DNA of 7,794 bases from Spirochaetia bacterium (GTDB lineage Bacteria > Spirochaetota > UBA12135), in the NCBI GenBank assembly GCA_003497555.1, contig DNNS01000394.1:6840-14633 (forward strand), read 5' to 3'. Under the pieces are notes generated by a model. It searched no databases and had not been told where the DNA came from. It saw only the letters and a list, made by a program, of their open reading frames with translations. Positions 1 to 7,794 of this stretch are shown piece by piece (position 1 is the first letter of the stretch; each line of letters opens with the position of its first letter). The position numbers were made by a program, and so were the translations under genes.

Positions 1-3000
1 GGTTCATCAAAAAATTCTTTTGGAATACGGGCCGAGGGAAAATCAAAGCATCTTGATATGACAGCGATTTTCAGTCTTACCAAGGGAGTATCCGAGGTGG
101 AAAGACGTCAGGGTACAACATTACCCCAGATTACTGATATCAAAGATATAAACTATATGCGCAACCGTTTTTTTAAAGTCCCTGATTCCGGCATCAGCCA
201 GTATAAATATTATACCTGGACCACTGAAAATCCGGATCTGGAACTATTGATCGGCGAGGGTGTGACATATAATGAACCTACAGGTTATATAACCAATTAT
301 TTTTACGATTTGACAACAAATTTTGTTGTCACCAATGTTGATTCGAACGAAATTCCATGGATCACTAATTATGATACCAATTTTACCACCAATTTAATAA
401 TAACAAATATCACAAATACTTATTATACAACCGTTGGTACCGGTCAAATCTGGAAATTTAAAGAAGCCAGCGGATCAATAAAAATTCTTGATAATATTAA
501 CGGGATTATTGATACAGGTTCTGAACATCCGGGAAACAATGATTACAGTATTTTATTTTATCAATATTATAAAGACGGCACTAATCACGCTCCAAGCAAT
601 AACTGGCAGCAGACTTATTTCCCCAACTGGAAGATTGTTACTTCCAATGTCATGGTCAATACCAATGATCCGCTTTATTCCAATTTTGTCATTATTTTAC
701 CCAAAAATTTAACCAATATGGCGCATACTTATGAACTCAGGAATTATTATAAATTCCCTGATAATATCAGCTGGCAGTCGTTGCGCGGAGAATTATTATT
801 TAAAAGTGAATCCAGCGTACCGGGCGAAAGAATATGGCAGGGCGAAGACGAGTTTGACTGGAATCTTCTTGGACGCATGAATATAGTAAAGGGTGATAAA
901 TATTTTTATTTTTCCAGAGATAAACCATTCGCTTCTCTTCCAGGATATATGAATATGTATAATGATGTAAATCCCTATTTAGAAGGCCATCATGCGCATT
1001 TTCTAAGAATTAATTATATAGAAAAAACCAGCGGCACGGAAATTCGTCTCAAGCACTGGAATGTAATTCCCGGGAGTGTGGTGGTAAAACGGGAAGAAAA
1101 AGTTCTTCCTCCCGGGGAATATTCCATGGATTATATGGCAGGTGTTCTCAATCTCAGACATGAATTAAAAGACGGTGAAGTACTTGAGATTAGTTATGAA
1201 TATCAGCCTTTCGGCACTTCACTGCAGAGAACTTTGATAGCCGGCCGCTTTGATTATACGGTGCGTGATAATACCTATCTGGGGTCTACAATCGCTTTTT
1301 CCGCCGGTCAAAAGCCTACCGGAGCTCCGGCGCCGAACAGCGCTCCCAATCGGCAGTTTGTTATGAATATTGACGGCAATGCGGATTTATTTACCCTGAT
1401 TAACCGGCGGCAGCTGAAAGATTTCAGCCTGACTTTAGGCGGCGAGTACGCTTTTTCCGTTCATAATAAAAACTCGGTAGGCAAGGCCCTGGTCAATGAT
1501 ATTGAGTCAGACGATTTCACCTGGCATTTACCCGATAATCATAATTCTTATTTTTACAGCGCCAATCGGGAGCTGGAAAATCTGGGACGTATACTGGGCA
1601 AATCTTATTTTATTGATTTTACCAAATATAAAACTCTTGATGCCTATCCTTCTCCAGTCCCTTTTACCGTTCAGGATGAAATAACCATGGCAAAAAGTAC
1701 GGCTGACATCGACGGTTTCCGCAAGCAGAATGTCAATTTCCGCCCTTTTGAGACCAAGCCGGGGCCGTTTCGGGTGCGTAACGAGGGGCATCTCAGCAAG
1801 GAAGATTATGATACCCAGGCTGCCATGGTTTTTGATTATGATTTTTCCGATCTTGATAACCGTCCAGGCTATGTTTCATATACCATACTGGTTGACAGCA
1901 AAGGCCGCGATTTTACCCGTTATAACACACTGGAAATAATCTGTAAACTTGTTCCCTCGCCCGGTGTTGCGCATAATCAGGCAGCGGCTTATAGCGATCC
2001 GGGAATAATAGGTTTATCGCTTGATGCCGGAATAATAAACGAAGATTTCGATCTTGACAGTTTCCATGATAAGGAATTATCGCGCGAAGATATTAATGTT
2101 ATGCGTTTTAATTATACCGGTAAAAACCTGGCCGGCAATGCTCAAATTACACGCAATACATGGCACGGTATAGGGGTGCAGGGGCGTGATTTTCCTTATG
2201 AAATTGCCGAAGGCAACGGATTGCTTGACGACGAAGATTACAACGGTAATGGAATTTTGGAAAACTGGAATTACGAGCGCCGAATTACCTATCCATCCAG
2301 CAATACCACGGGTATAGATTTTGCTTTCGGCAGCGAATATATTCCGGTAACTACTGCAGCCTGTTCCAATATCAAATTTCCCGAGAGCGGCGCAACCAAC
2401 TACGGGGGATTTGCCCTGATGCAGCGTCTGGAGAATCCCAATGCCCGTGATGACGGAGATTTCATTCAAAATGAAAAATATCTTAAAATAATCATTCCGC
2501 TTAAACAGAATTACAGCGATGCAGCCAGAAATATTCTGGAGTATGTTACTTCTATCCGCCTGAATTTACTGCAGATTGATACCAATTATCAGCGGGGAAG
2601 GCTGGTAATTGATTCTTTATCATTCAAGGGAACCAGATGGTCAAAAGTAAAAATTGATGATATTGAAGTCGGAAAAACCGTCCAGTTTTCTGCCGGTACG
2701 GTTGATACTGTTACTGATCCTTTTTACAAACAGAATCATCTGGCCCGTTCTTACCGTAAAACCTATGAAGATCTGCACGGTTCGCTGGCTTCTGATGAAT
2801 TTGCCCAGCTGCGGGAACAGGCCATGCTGATCAATTATTCCTTGAATGGAATACTGCTTACCAATAAAGACGATTATACCAACGGCCGGACCGGAAGAGT
2901 CGAAAAAACCATTGAAGAAGGAGAAAATTATGATTTTTCCGTTTACCGGCGGATAAAGTTTTTTGTATTTATTAAAGATAAATCTTTAGACGGAAAAGAA

Positions 3001-6000
3001 AAGGTTTTAGTGCGCTTCGGAGAAAACGATAAAAATTATTTTGAACTGAAAATGCCGGTAAACAGCATTACCGGAAACGACCTGGCGGGGACAAAATGGT
3101 ATCAAATAGGAATTAAAACCATGGGTATGAACGACGAGGAACAGGTGCTGGTAAATCAATCCGCAAATGATCCTGAGCATATCTTTCTGCTCGAAAAAAA
3201 AGCTGTTCCTGTCAGCCGGGATGGAAAAAGCGAAACCTCAAAAAATTATAATACTGCCGATGTGCCCGGCAGTATGTATACGCTGCGTAAAATCGGCAAG
3301 GCTTCACTTAAAAAAATCAGATATTTCAGTATTGGTGTAGCTAATGAGCAGAATGACAATACCCTGCGCCGGGGAGAAATCTGGTATAATGATATATTCT
3401 TGGACAGTGTAAAAAGCCTGTTCGGTTATGCCTACAGGTTCAATGCGGCCTTTGACATGCGTAAAGATCTCAAAGCCGGTAAATTCCCGATAATATCCGG
3501 ATTTAATCTGGGGTTCGATAACAATAAAAAAGGATATAATTTTTCCAGTATAGGTTCCAGCGCGGAAGAAAACCAGTATGAAGGCAGTTCCATGAGCACC
3601 AGATTCCGCATGTTTAATTTGTTTAATAATTCCTATAACCGCACCGGCACCTATCGTATTTCTCTGCTCGATCAGAATCTGGTGCCGGCTGAAGATCAGT
3701 TTTTGAATACCCATAATGCCGGCACCTATGTTATTGATCTGGCCATTCCGGGAAAATATGGAAAATATTTTCCCTCCCTTAGCCATTCTGTGACCAAATC
3801 GGAGGATGTCCAGTTTTATTTTACCCGCACAACTGAAGATATAAATTCTCCGCTCTATAATCACGTGAATATCTTCAAGCGCGAGCAATTTTCCAAGTCG
3901 TACGGGGCGGGTGAAAACTGGAATCTGCCGATTTATAAGGATAGTATTGCCTTAAACCAGTCTTATTCGTTAAGCGCTTCCATCGGAAAAAATATTACCA
4001 TGAAAACCAATCTGCGCAGTACCGATATAAATCTGGTAAAAGACGGATACAACAGGCCATATTTGTTTGATGTAATGTCATTTACCGATAAAAAAGATAT
4101 TTTTCCGATTTTTAATGTATTTCCCGAAACAACAGCAGCGCTGGATGATAAAAAAGATTTTCTGGAAAATGCCGGGTACAGCTACAGCATTAATCAGGCG
4201 CTGTCAGGAGGGCTGAAGTTTTTTATGTGGGCTCTGCGCGGGGAATATAGGTGGGATGATACTCATTCCTTTAACTATAACACCAATATAGGACATTATA
4301 AAAGGGAGTATGATATCCGGCGCAATTATGAACCGGAAAATTATTACAACAAGTGGTATGAAATATATTGGCCCGAGATCCGTTCGCTTTTCAGAAAAGA
4401 AATGTATATTGACGGCAATTCCGTACGCAGTTCCAAAGGCTGGTCGTTTAACCTGTCCGGTGATTATAACCGGAAAATTACTTTTTTTACTTTATTTCCA
4501 ATATTGCAAAATATACGCGCCAATATAAGCTATAGCGAGCGGGAAAGCGGATTCCAGTATCAGGTATCAAAAACATTTAATGTTACATCTTTTTCCAATT
4601 ATCTCAACGAGTCAAGAGATTTTTCCAATTATATTGCCTCTAATGGGTATGTTTACAGGAAACGGTTCAGCGATTTGATAATAGCAGCTGAAGCGGCAAA
4701 AAAGTTTTTTCAGGATAAGCATGATTACAAGGACATAACCTCTACCATGTCAGTCGGAGCCACTCTGCCTTTTGATTTTGGAGAATTTTTAATACGCAAT
4801 ATTCCGTTTACTTTCAGCCGCAGCCTTTCAGTTACCGAAAACCAGGTGCTTGATCGCGATGAATACAACTTGTGGACCAACAGCGCTGTCTGGGCGGTTG
4901 ACGAAAATTATTATCGCCGTATGTATAACCAGGCGGATAAATTTATTTATCTGGCGGAACTTAAGGATATATGGATGCGGGGGCCTTATATAAATTTTGG
5001 CGTATTTCAATATGTCTTTGAAGGCATAAAACAGATAGGATATAAAATTGCCGGAAAGAAATACAATCCTCCGCCCATGTATAATAAAATGCGCAACAGG
5101 GCAGCAGAGGTTATTTACAATCAGAATACATATGTGTCGCGCCGCCAGAGGCCTCTGGGCAGCGAAACTATAACCAGATTGTACGCGCATGACGGATACG
5201 GAGAATCGCTTTCCATGCGCGATAATTACAGTTTGAGTTTATCCCTTAAAAACAACAAATATCTTGATTATATAATCCCTTCCTCGTTTTCCTATTCCGG
5301 TGATCTTACGACTTCACGTCAAACCTGGAAAATAACCCAGAATGAAAATCAGCGCTTTGGTGTACAGAAAAATTTTGACAAGATTTTTTCGGCTTTTAAC
5401 AAGGCGGTATTCGGGAATTCTAAAAAACCGTTTAAAAAAAGTCTGTCTCTTGATACTGCCTATAATCTTTCCAAGCAGACGGATTATAATACCAAAAAAA
5501 TCATTAAAAATCATGATATAAACATGAACAGCCGTTTTAATATAACTCAGAATTTTGATATTGGCATAGGATATAATTTTATTGTTGCCCAAAATCGTCA
5601 GTATCTGCAGTATTATGTTCAGGAATATACCGGTAGCGGGAAAACAACACTTAAAAATATGCCATATTTGGGTATTGGAGAATATTCGTCCAATTCTTTT
5701 ACCAACTCCTACTATATTGACAAAAAAGGCAATAATATACCAATGCACAATTATTTGAATACCGGCCAGTTTGAAGATATATTTTTTTATGAAAAACCTG
5801 CTGACATTACATCTGAAGAATTAAGTTATACAAAAAATTCCCATATTTTACGTTTAAGCTTTAACTGGAGAAAGGAAAAACCGTTTCGTTTAAAATTATT
5901 TCAAAAAGCAAAAAAACTTAAACCGATAGACATACACATGCCGGCCAATTCTCGCCAGACAATTTATTGCAATTTTGATTATCATAAATATAAACTGCCG

Positions 6001-6372
6001 TTTGTCAATGAAGATGTAATTGGTAAAGAATACCGTTTTGAGCCTGAAGCCCAGCCGAATTATCTTGGTTACCGCAACATGCAGCTTTTTAATGACAGCA
6101 AGTTGTTGGAAAATTTTAATGTCTGGCTGCTGGAGCTTGGATGGCAGAACAGCTATTCATTCAGCAAGGCATTTACTCTGGGATTGGAAATTAAAGGTGC
6201 CATGATGCGCAGAATTTCAGCCATTACTTATCCGGCTTATTTAGGTATTGTGCCTTCCAGTGACAACAGTCTGGCGTCAGGTTTATGGAAAATCAGCAAA
6301 CAATATCAGCGCAGCGAAGATTTTATTCAAGCCGGTATTTATTTTGGAATTGAAGGTACAATTAGGTTTTAA
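1..6372 (+). CDS. sprA: SprA-like giant outer-membrane beta-barrel, T9SS translocon (5'-partial)
   Basis: In Bacteroidota, SprA is the outer-membrane pore through which the type IX secretion system exports proteins; the Flavobacterium protein has about 2400 residues and a 36-strand barrel. Here 2123 residues are visible and the frame is open at base 1, so the N-terminus is missing. Counting from Met at 58, family-like segments occur in the SprA order: FGIRAEGKSKHLDMTAIFSL spanning that Met (family: FGIKxQxxxGxLxVT); IPGSVVVKREEKVL with MDYMAGVLNL (337-366); VGKALVNDIESDD (474-486, family YIDDFEGS); KPGPFRV (567-573); LSLDAGIINEDF (653-664); an acidic Asn/Gly loop (722-735); YRRIKFFVFI (963-972); RRGEIWYNDI (1104-1113). 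The region after about 1120 is rich in aromatic/polar alternation, as expected of a barrel, and ends IEGTIRF with terminal Phe, a BAM-type beta-signal. Only three Cys are present. The stop is TAA. No start can be assigned; the ATG at 58 lacks a ribosome-binding site. The motif comparison is from memory; another giant barrel is the alternative. Confidence 0.8.
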   Translation, partial: GSSKNSFGIRAEGKSKHLDMTAIFSLTKGVSEVERRQGTTLPQITDIKDINYMRNRFFKVPDSGISQYKYYTWTTENPDLELLIGEGVTYNEPTGYITNYFYDLTTNFVVTNVDSNEIPWITNYDTNFTTNLIITNITNTYYTTVGTGQIWKFKEASGSIKILDNINGIIDTGSEHPGNNDYSILFYQYYKDGTNHAPSNNWQQTYFPNWKIVTSNVMVNTNDPLYSNFVIILPKNLTNMAHTYELRNYYKFPDNISWQSLRGELLFKSESSVPGERIWQGEDEFDWNLLGRMNIVKGDKYFYFSRDKPFASLPGYMNMYNDVNPYLEGHHAHFLRINYIEKTSGTEIRLKHWNVIPGSVVVKREEKVLPPGEYSMDYMAGVLNLRHELKDGEVLEISYEYQPFGTSLQRTLIAGRFDYTVRDNTYLGSTIAFSAGQKPTGAPAPNSAPNRQFVMNIDGNADLFTLINRRQLKDFSLTLGGEYAFSVHNKNSVGKALVNDIESDDFTWHLPDNHNSYFYSANRELENLGRILGKSYFIDFTKYKTLDAYPSPVPFTVQDEITMAKSTADIDGFRKQNVNFRPFETKPGPFRVRNEGHLSKEDYDTQAAMVFDYDFSDLDNRPGYVSYTILVDSKGRDFTRYNTLEIICKLVPSPGVAHNQAAAYSDPGIIGLSLDAGIINEDFDLDSFHDKELSREDINVMRFNYTGKNLAGNAQITRNTWHGIGVQGRDFPYEIAEGNGLLDDEDYNGNGILENWNYERRITYPSSNTTGIDFAFGSEYIPVTTAACSNIKFPESGATNYGGFALMQRLENPNARDDGDFIQNEKYLKIIIPLKQNYSDAARNILEYVTSIRLNLLQIDTNYQRGRLVIDSLSFKGTRWSKVKIDDIEVGKTVQFSAGTVDTVTDPFYKQNHLARSYRKTYEDLHGSLASDEFAQLREQAMLINYSLNGILLTNKDDYTNGRTGRVEKTIEEGENYDFSVYRRIKFFVFIKDKSLDGKEKVLVRFGENDKNYFELKMPVNSITGNDLAGTKWYQIGIKTMGMNDEEQVLVNQSANDPEHIFLLEKKAVPVSRDGKSETSKNYNTADVPGSMYTLRKIGKASLKKIRYFSIGVANEQNDNTLRRGEIWYNDIFLDSVKSLFGYAYRFNAAFDMRKDLKAGKFPIISGFNLGFDNNKKGYNFSSIGSSAEENQYEGSSMSTRFRMFNLFNNSYNRTGTYRISLLDQNLVPAEDQFLNTHNAGTYVIDLAIPGKYGKYFPSLSHSVTKSEDVQFYFTRTTEDINSPLYNHVNIFKREQFSKSYGAGENWNLPIYKDSIALNQSYSLSASIGKNITMKTNLRSTDINLVKDGYNRPYLFDVMSFTDKKDIFPIFNVFPETTAALDDKKDFLENAGYSYSINQALSGGLKFFMWALRGEYRWDDTHSFNYNTNIGHYKREYDIRRNYEPENYYNKWYEIYWPEIRSLFRKEMYIDGNSVRSSKGWSFNLSGDYNRKITFFTLFPILQNIRANISYSERESGFQYQVSKTFNVTSFSNYLNESRDFSNYIASNGYVYRKRFSDLIIAAEAAKKFFQDKHDYKDITSTMSVGATLPFDFGEFLIRNIPFTFSRSLSVTENQVLDRDEYNLWTNSAVWAVDENYYRRMYNQADKFIYLAELKDIWMRGPYINFGVFQYVFEGIKQIGYKIAGKKYNPPPMYNKMRNRAAEVIYNQNTYVSRRQRPLGSETITRLYAHDGYGESLSMRDNYSLSLSLKNNKYLDYIIPSSFSYSGDLTTSRQTWKITQNENQRFGVQKNFDKIFSAFNKAVFGNSKKPFKKSLSLDTAYNLSKQTDYNTKKIIKNHDINMNSRFNITQNFDIGIGYNFIVAQNRQYLQYYVQEYTGSGKTTLKNMPYLGIGEYSSNSFTNSYYIDKKGNNIPMHNYLNTGQFEDIFFYEKPADITSEELSYTKNSHILRLSFNWRKEKPFRLKLFQKAKKLKPIDIHMPANSRQTIYCNFDYHKYKLPFVNEDVIGKEYRFEPEAQPNYLGYRNMQLFNDSKLLENFNVWLLELGWQNSYSFSKAFTLGLEIKGAMMRRISAITYPAYLGIVPSSDNSLASGLWKISKQYQRSEDFIQAGIYFGIEGTIRF
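286..432 (+). repeat. Asn/Thr-rich degenerate repeat inside the sprA-like gene
   Basis: Residues about 77-125 (numbered from the Met at 58) are dominated by Thr-Asn and Thr-Thr-Asn units: YITNYF, LTTNFVVTN, WITNYDTNFTTN, IITNITNTYYTT. At DNA level this is a run of imperfect ACCAAT/ACAAAT/ACTAAT words. I do not recall such a segment at this place in Bacteroidota SprA. It probably adds a periplasmic or surface loop or a short beta-rich insert between conserved family segments. The frame is intact through it, so it is translated rather than a disruption. Edges are approximate and the function is unknown. Confidence 0.5.
311..331. repeat. 21-bp perfect inverted repeat within coding sequence
   Basis: TGACAACAAA (311-320) is followed by a single T and then by its exact reverse complement TTTGTTGTCA (322-331). 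The arms are 10 bp with a 1-base centre, too tight to form an RNA hairpin with all pairs. It lies in the Asn/Thr-rich stretch and encodes part of LTTNFVVT. It could be a by-product of the repeated TTN codon pattern or a DNA-level palindrome; no role can be read from sequence. Confidence 0.6.
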
Positions 6373-6527
6373 ACCTAAATTTTCAATCAGGAAAATTAAT
6401 TTTATTTTTTACTGGTGCAATTGTTTTTCTGAAAAATTTTTAAAACTTTTTTTCGGAAGAAACGGTTTTAACAGAAGTGAATATTTTTTTTTCACCCTAT
6501 TTTTTTTAATCTCTTTTAGAATTTAAT

Positions 6528-6563
6528 TCTCCGCGGTTTGCCTCGGAGATTATATGATTTTTT
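6528..6563 (+). terminator. Candidate Rho-independent terminator after sprA-like gene
   Basis: TCTCCG (6528-6533) pairs with CGGAGA (6544-6549). Inside, after one C/T mismatch, GG (6535-6536) pairs with CC (6541-6542) around a TTTG tetraloop. Six T residues follow at 6558-6563. The T-run starts 8 bases after the stem, farther than in a textbook terminator, which weakens the call. It lies 156 bases past the sprA-like stop codon and upstream of the rRNA promoter, where it would separate the two transcripts. Confidence 0.5.
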
Positions 6564-6645
6564 AATATATAGATAAAATAAATTTGTAATTATTTTATTA
6601 GTTTTTATAAAATAACAGCATCTGGGAGCAGTGCTTAAAATGTCT

Positions 6646-6672
6646 CAATTTTTTTTAAATTTTTTAATATTT
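6646..6672 (+). promoter_or_regulatory. UP-element-like A/T tract upstream of rRNA promoter
   Basis: An almost pure A/T stretch (runs of T and A around AAATTTTTT and TTAATATTT) lies immediately upstream of the -35 box, at about -40 to -66 from the predicted start site. This is where the RNA polymerase alpha-subunit C-terminal domains bind at strong rRNA promoters. Because the whole spacer is AT-rich, the tract is suggestive only; the position is the main argument. Confidence 0.45.
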
Positions 6673-6676
6673 CCCC

Positions 6677-6705
6677 TTGACAATAATAGAATAAGATACT
6701 ATAAT
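6677..6705 (+). promoter_or_regulatory. Sigma-70-type rRNA promoter with perfect -35 and -10
   Basis: TTGACA (6677-6682) and TATAAT (6700-6705) both match the housekeeping sigma consensus exactly and are separated by exactly 17 bp. Transcription should begin near 6712, giving a 16S leader of about 100 bases. It lies on the same strand as the rRNA and directly upstream of the boxB/boxA leader elements. This is the expected layout of a ribosomal RNA operon promoter and implies strong expression independent of the upstream gene. Confidence 0.9.
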
Positions 6706-6712
6706 GCCTGTT

Positions 6713-6728
6713 CCTGCATATCAGCGGG
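6713..6728 (+). promoter_or_regulatory. boxB-like hairpin in rRNA leader
   Basis: CCTGC (6713-6717) pairs with GCGGG (6724-6728), with one G-U pair, around a six-base loop; a further U-A pair at 6712/6729 is possible. It sits at the very start of the predicted transcript and directly before boxA, the same order as boxB-boxA in the E. coli rrn leader. In rRNA antitermination boxA is the essential element and boxB is often dispensable, so the hairpin's role is inferred from position. Confidence 0.45.
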
Positions 6729-6740
6729 AGTTCTTTGAAA
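6729..6740 (+). promoter_or_regulatory. boxA antitermination element (NusB/S10 site) in rRNA leader
   Basis: AGTTCTTTGAAA matches the bacterial rRNA boxA core (commonly TGTTCTTTGAAA or TGCTCTTTAACA) and lies in the leader about 20 bases past the predicted start and 75 bases before mature 16S. In known systems NusB and ribosomal protein S10 bind boxA RNA to make RNA polymerase resistant to Rho during rRNA synthesis. Position and sequence agree well. Confidence 0.75.
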
Positions 6741-6787
6741 TACAGCATAGAGACGGAAAAGAGTAAGAAACAATTTATTTGAGACAA

Positions 6788-6801
6788 GACACGAAAGTGT
6801 C
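6788..6801 (+). other. Small GNRA-capped hairpin in 16S leader
   Basis: GACAC (6788-6792) pairs perfectly with GTGTC (6797-6801) around a GAAA tetraloop. It lies 13 bases before the predicted 5' end of mature 16S. It may help leader folding or mark a processing region. The long RNase III stem flanking 16S cannot be judged because the 3' side of the gene is outside the window. Confidence 0.5.
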
Positions 6802-6814
6802 CAAAGCATAGGAG

Positions 6815-7794
<980 letters not shown>

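Larger units (their letters stand above)
6373..6676. other. AT-rich intergenic spacer between sprA-like gene and rRNA promoter
   Basis: This stretch is strongly AT-rich with many T-runs of 6-9 bases. I see no convincing open reading frame: the reading frame that enters it from the sprA-like gene (to 6526) is out of frame with the real protein and turns into low-complexity Phe/Leu-rich translation. The features worth naming are the hairpin plus T-run at 6528-6563 and the A/T tract at about 6646-6672 next to the rRNA promoter. No tRNA, mobile element or CRISPR-like repeat is visible. Confidence 0.7.

Noticed and set aside
1528..5748. Several reverse-strand reading frames of 87-194 codons inside the sprA-like gene
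   Set aside because: They lie opposite a continuous 2100-codon frame with recognisable family motifs, are rich in Ile and other codons created by complementing this gene, and show no domain or ribosome-binding site I can recognise.
6300..6372. T9SS C-terminal sorting domain on the large protein
   Set aside because: The C-terminus reads as a membrane strand ending in Phe, not a cargo sorting domain. The protein fits the pore rather than an exported substrate.
6477..6507. GTGAA/TTCAC inverted repeat followed by an eight-T run
   Set aside because: The stem is only 5 bp with a 9-base loop, too weak for a convincing terminator; the GC-richer hairpin at 6528-6549 is the better candidate.
6248..6526. 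Forward reading frame overlapping the 3' end of the sprA-like gene and entering the spacer
   Set aside because: It is in another frame from the real protein, and its second half is Phe/Leu low complexity from T-runs. No homology or start signal is visible.
6584..6611. Possible second rRNA promoter (TTGTAA, 16 bp, TATAAA)
   Set aside because: The -35 matches only four of six consensus bases and the surroundings are so AT-rich that a chance match is expected. The perfect promoter at 6677-6705 is sufficient.
6618..6635. AGCA...TGCT inverted repeat in the spacer
   Set aside because: Four-base arms with no extension are expected by chance.

Overview
The window holds two genes on the plus strand. 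The first is one very large, AT-leaning coding region that is already open at base 1 and ends at 6372. The second is the first ~980 bases of a 16S rRNA gene, cut off by the window end. About 440 bases of very AT-rich DNA lie between them and carry a candidate terminator, a consensus-perfect rRNA promoter and an antitermination leader.

The large protein (at least 2123 visible residues, N-terminus missing) reads as a divergent SprA. SprA is the giant outer-membrane beta-barrel that forms the translocation pore of the type IX secretion system (T9SS). The call rests on an ordered series of segments recalled from the SprA family and on a C-terminal beta-strand ending in Phe. No alignment could be run. 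The ATG at 58 is internal, because the matching family motif begins upstream of it.

The 16S gene has sequence blocks I associate with Spirochaetota (GCGTCTTAAGCATGCAAG near its 5' end and GTGAAATCTGTAGATATCAG in the middle). It lacks Bacteroidota-style sequence. The likely source is therefore an uncultured, deep-branching Spirochaetota or a nearby candidate phylum; this placement is moderate confidence. A SprA next to such a 16S would place T9SS machinery outside the Bacteroidota/Chlorobiota/Fibrobacterota group where it is best known. The main alternative is a metagenomic misassembly, since rRNA operons are common break points.

Layout: 1-6372 sprA-like gene; 6373-6676 non-coding AT-rich spacer with a hairpin plus T-run at 6528-6563; 6677-6705 rRNA promoter (TTGACA, 17 bp, TATAAT) with an A/T tract upstream; 6713-6740 boxB-like hairpin and boxA; 6788-6801 small leader hairpin; 6815-7794 16S rRNA with an enlarged V1 helix. 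The two genes are co-directional but appear to be separate transcription units. Nothing suggests a functional link beyond adjacency.
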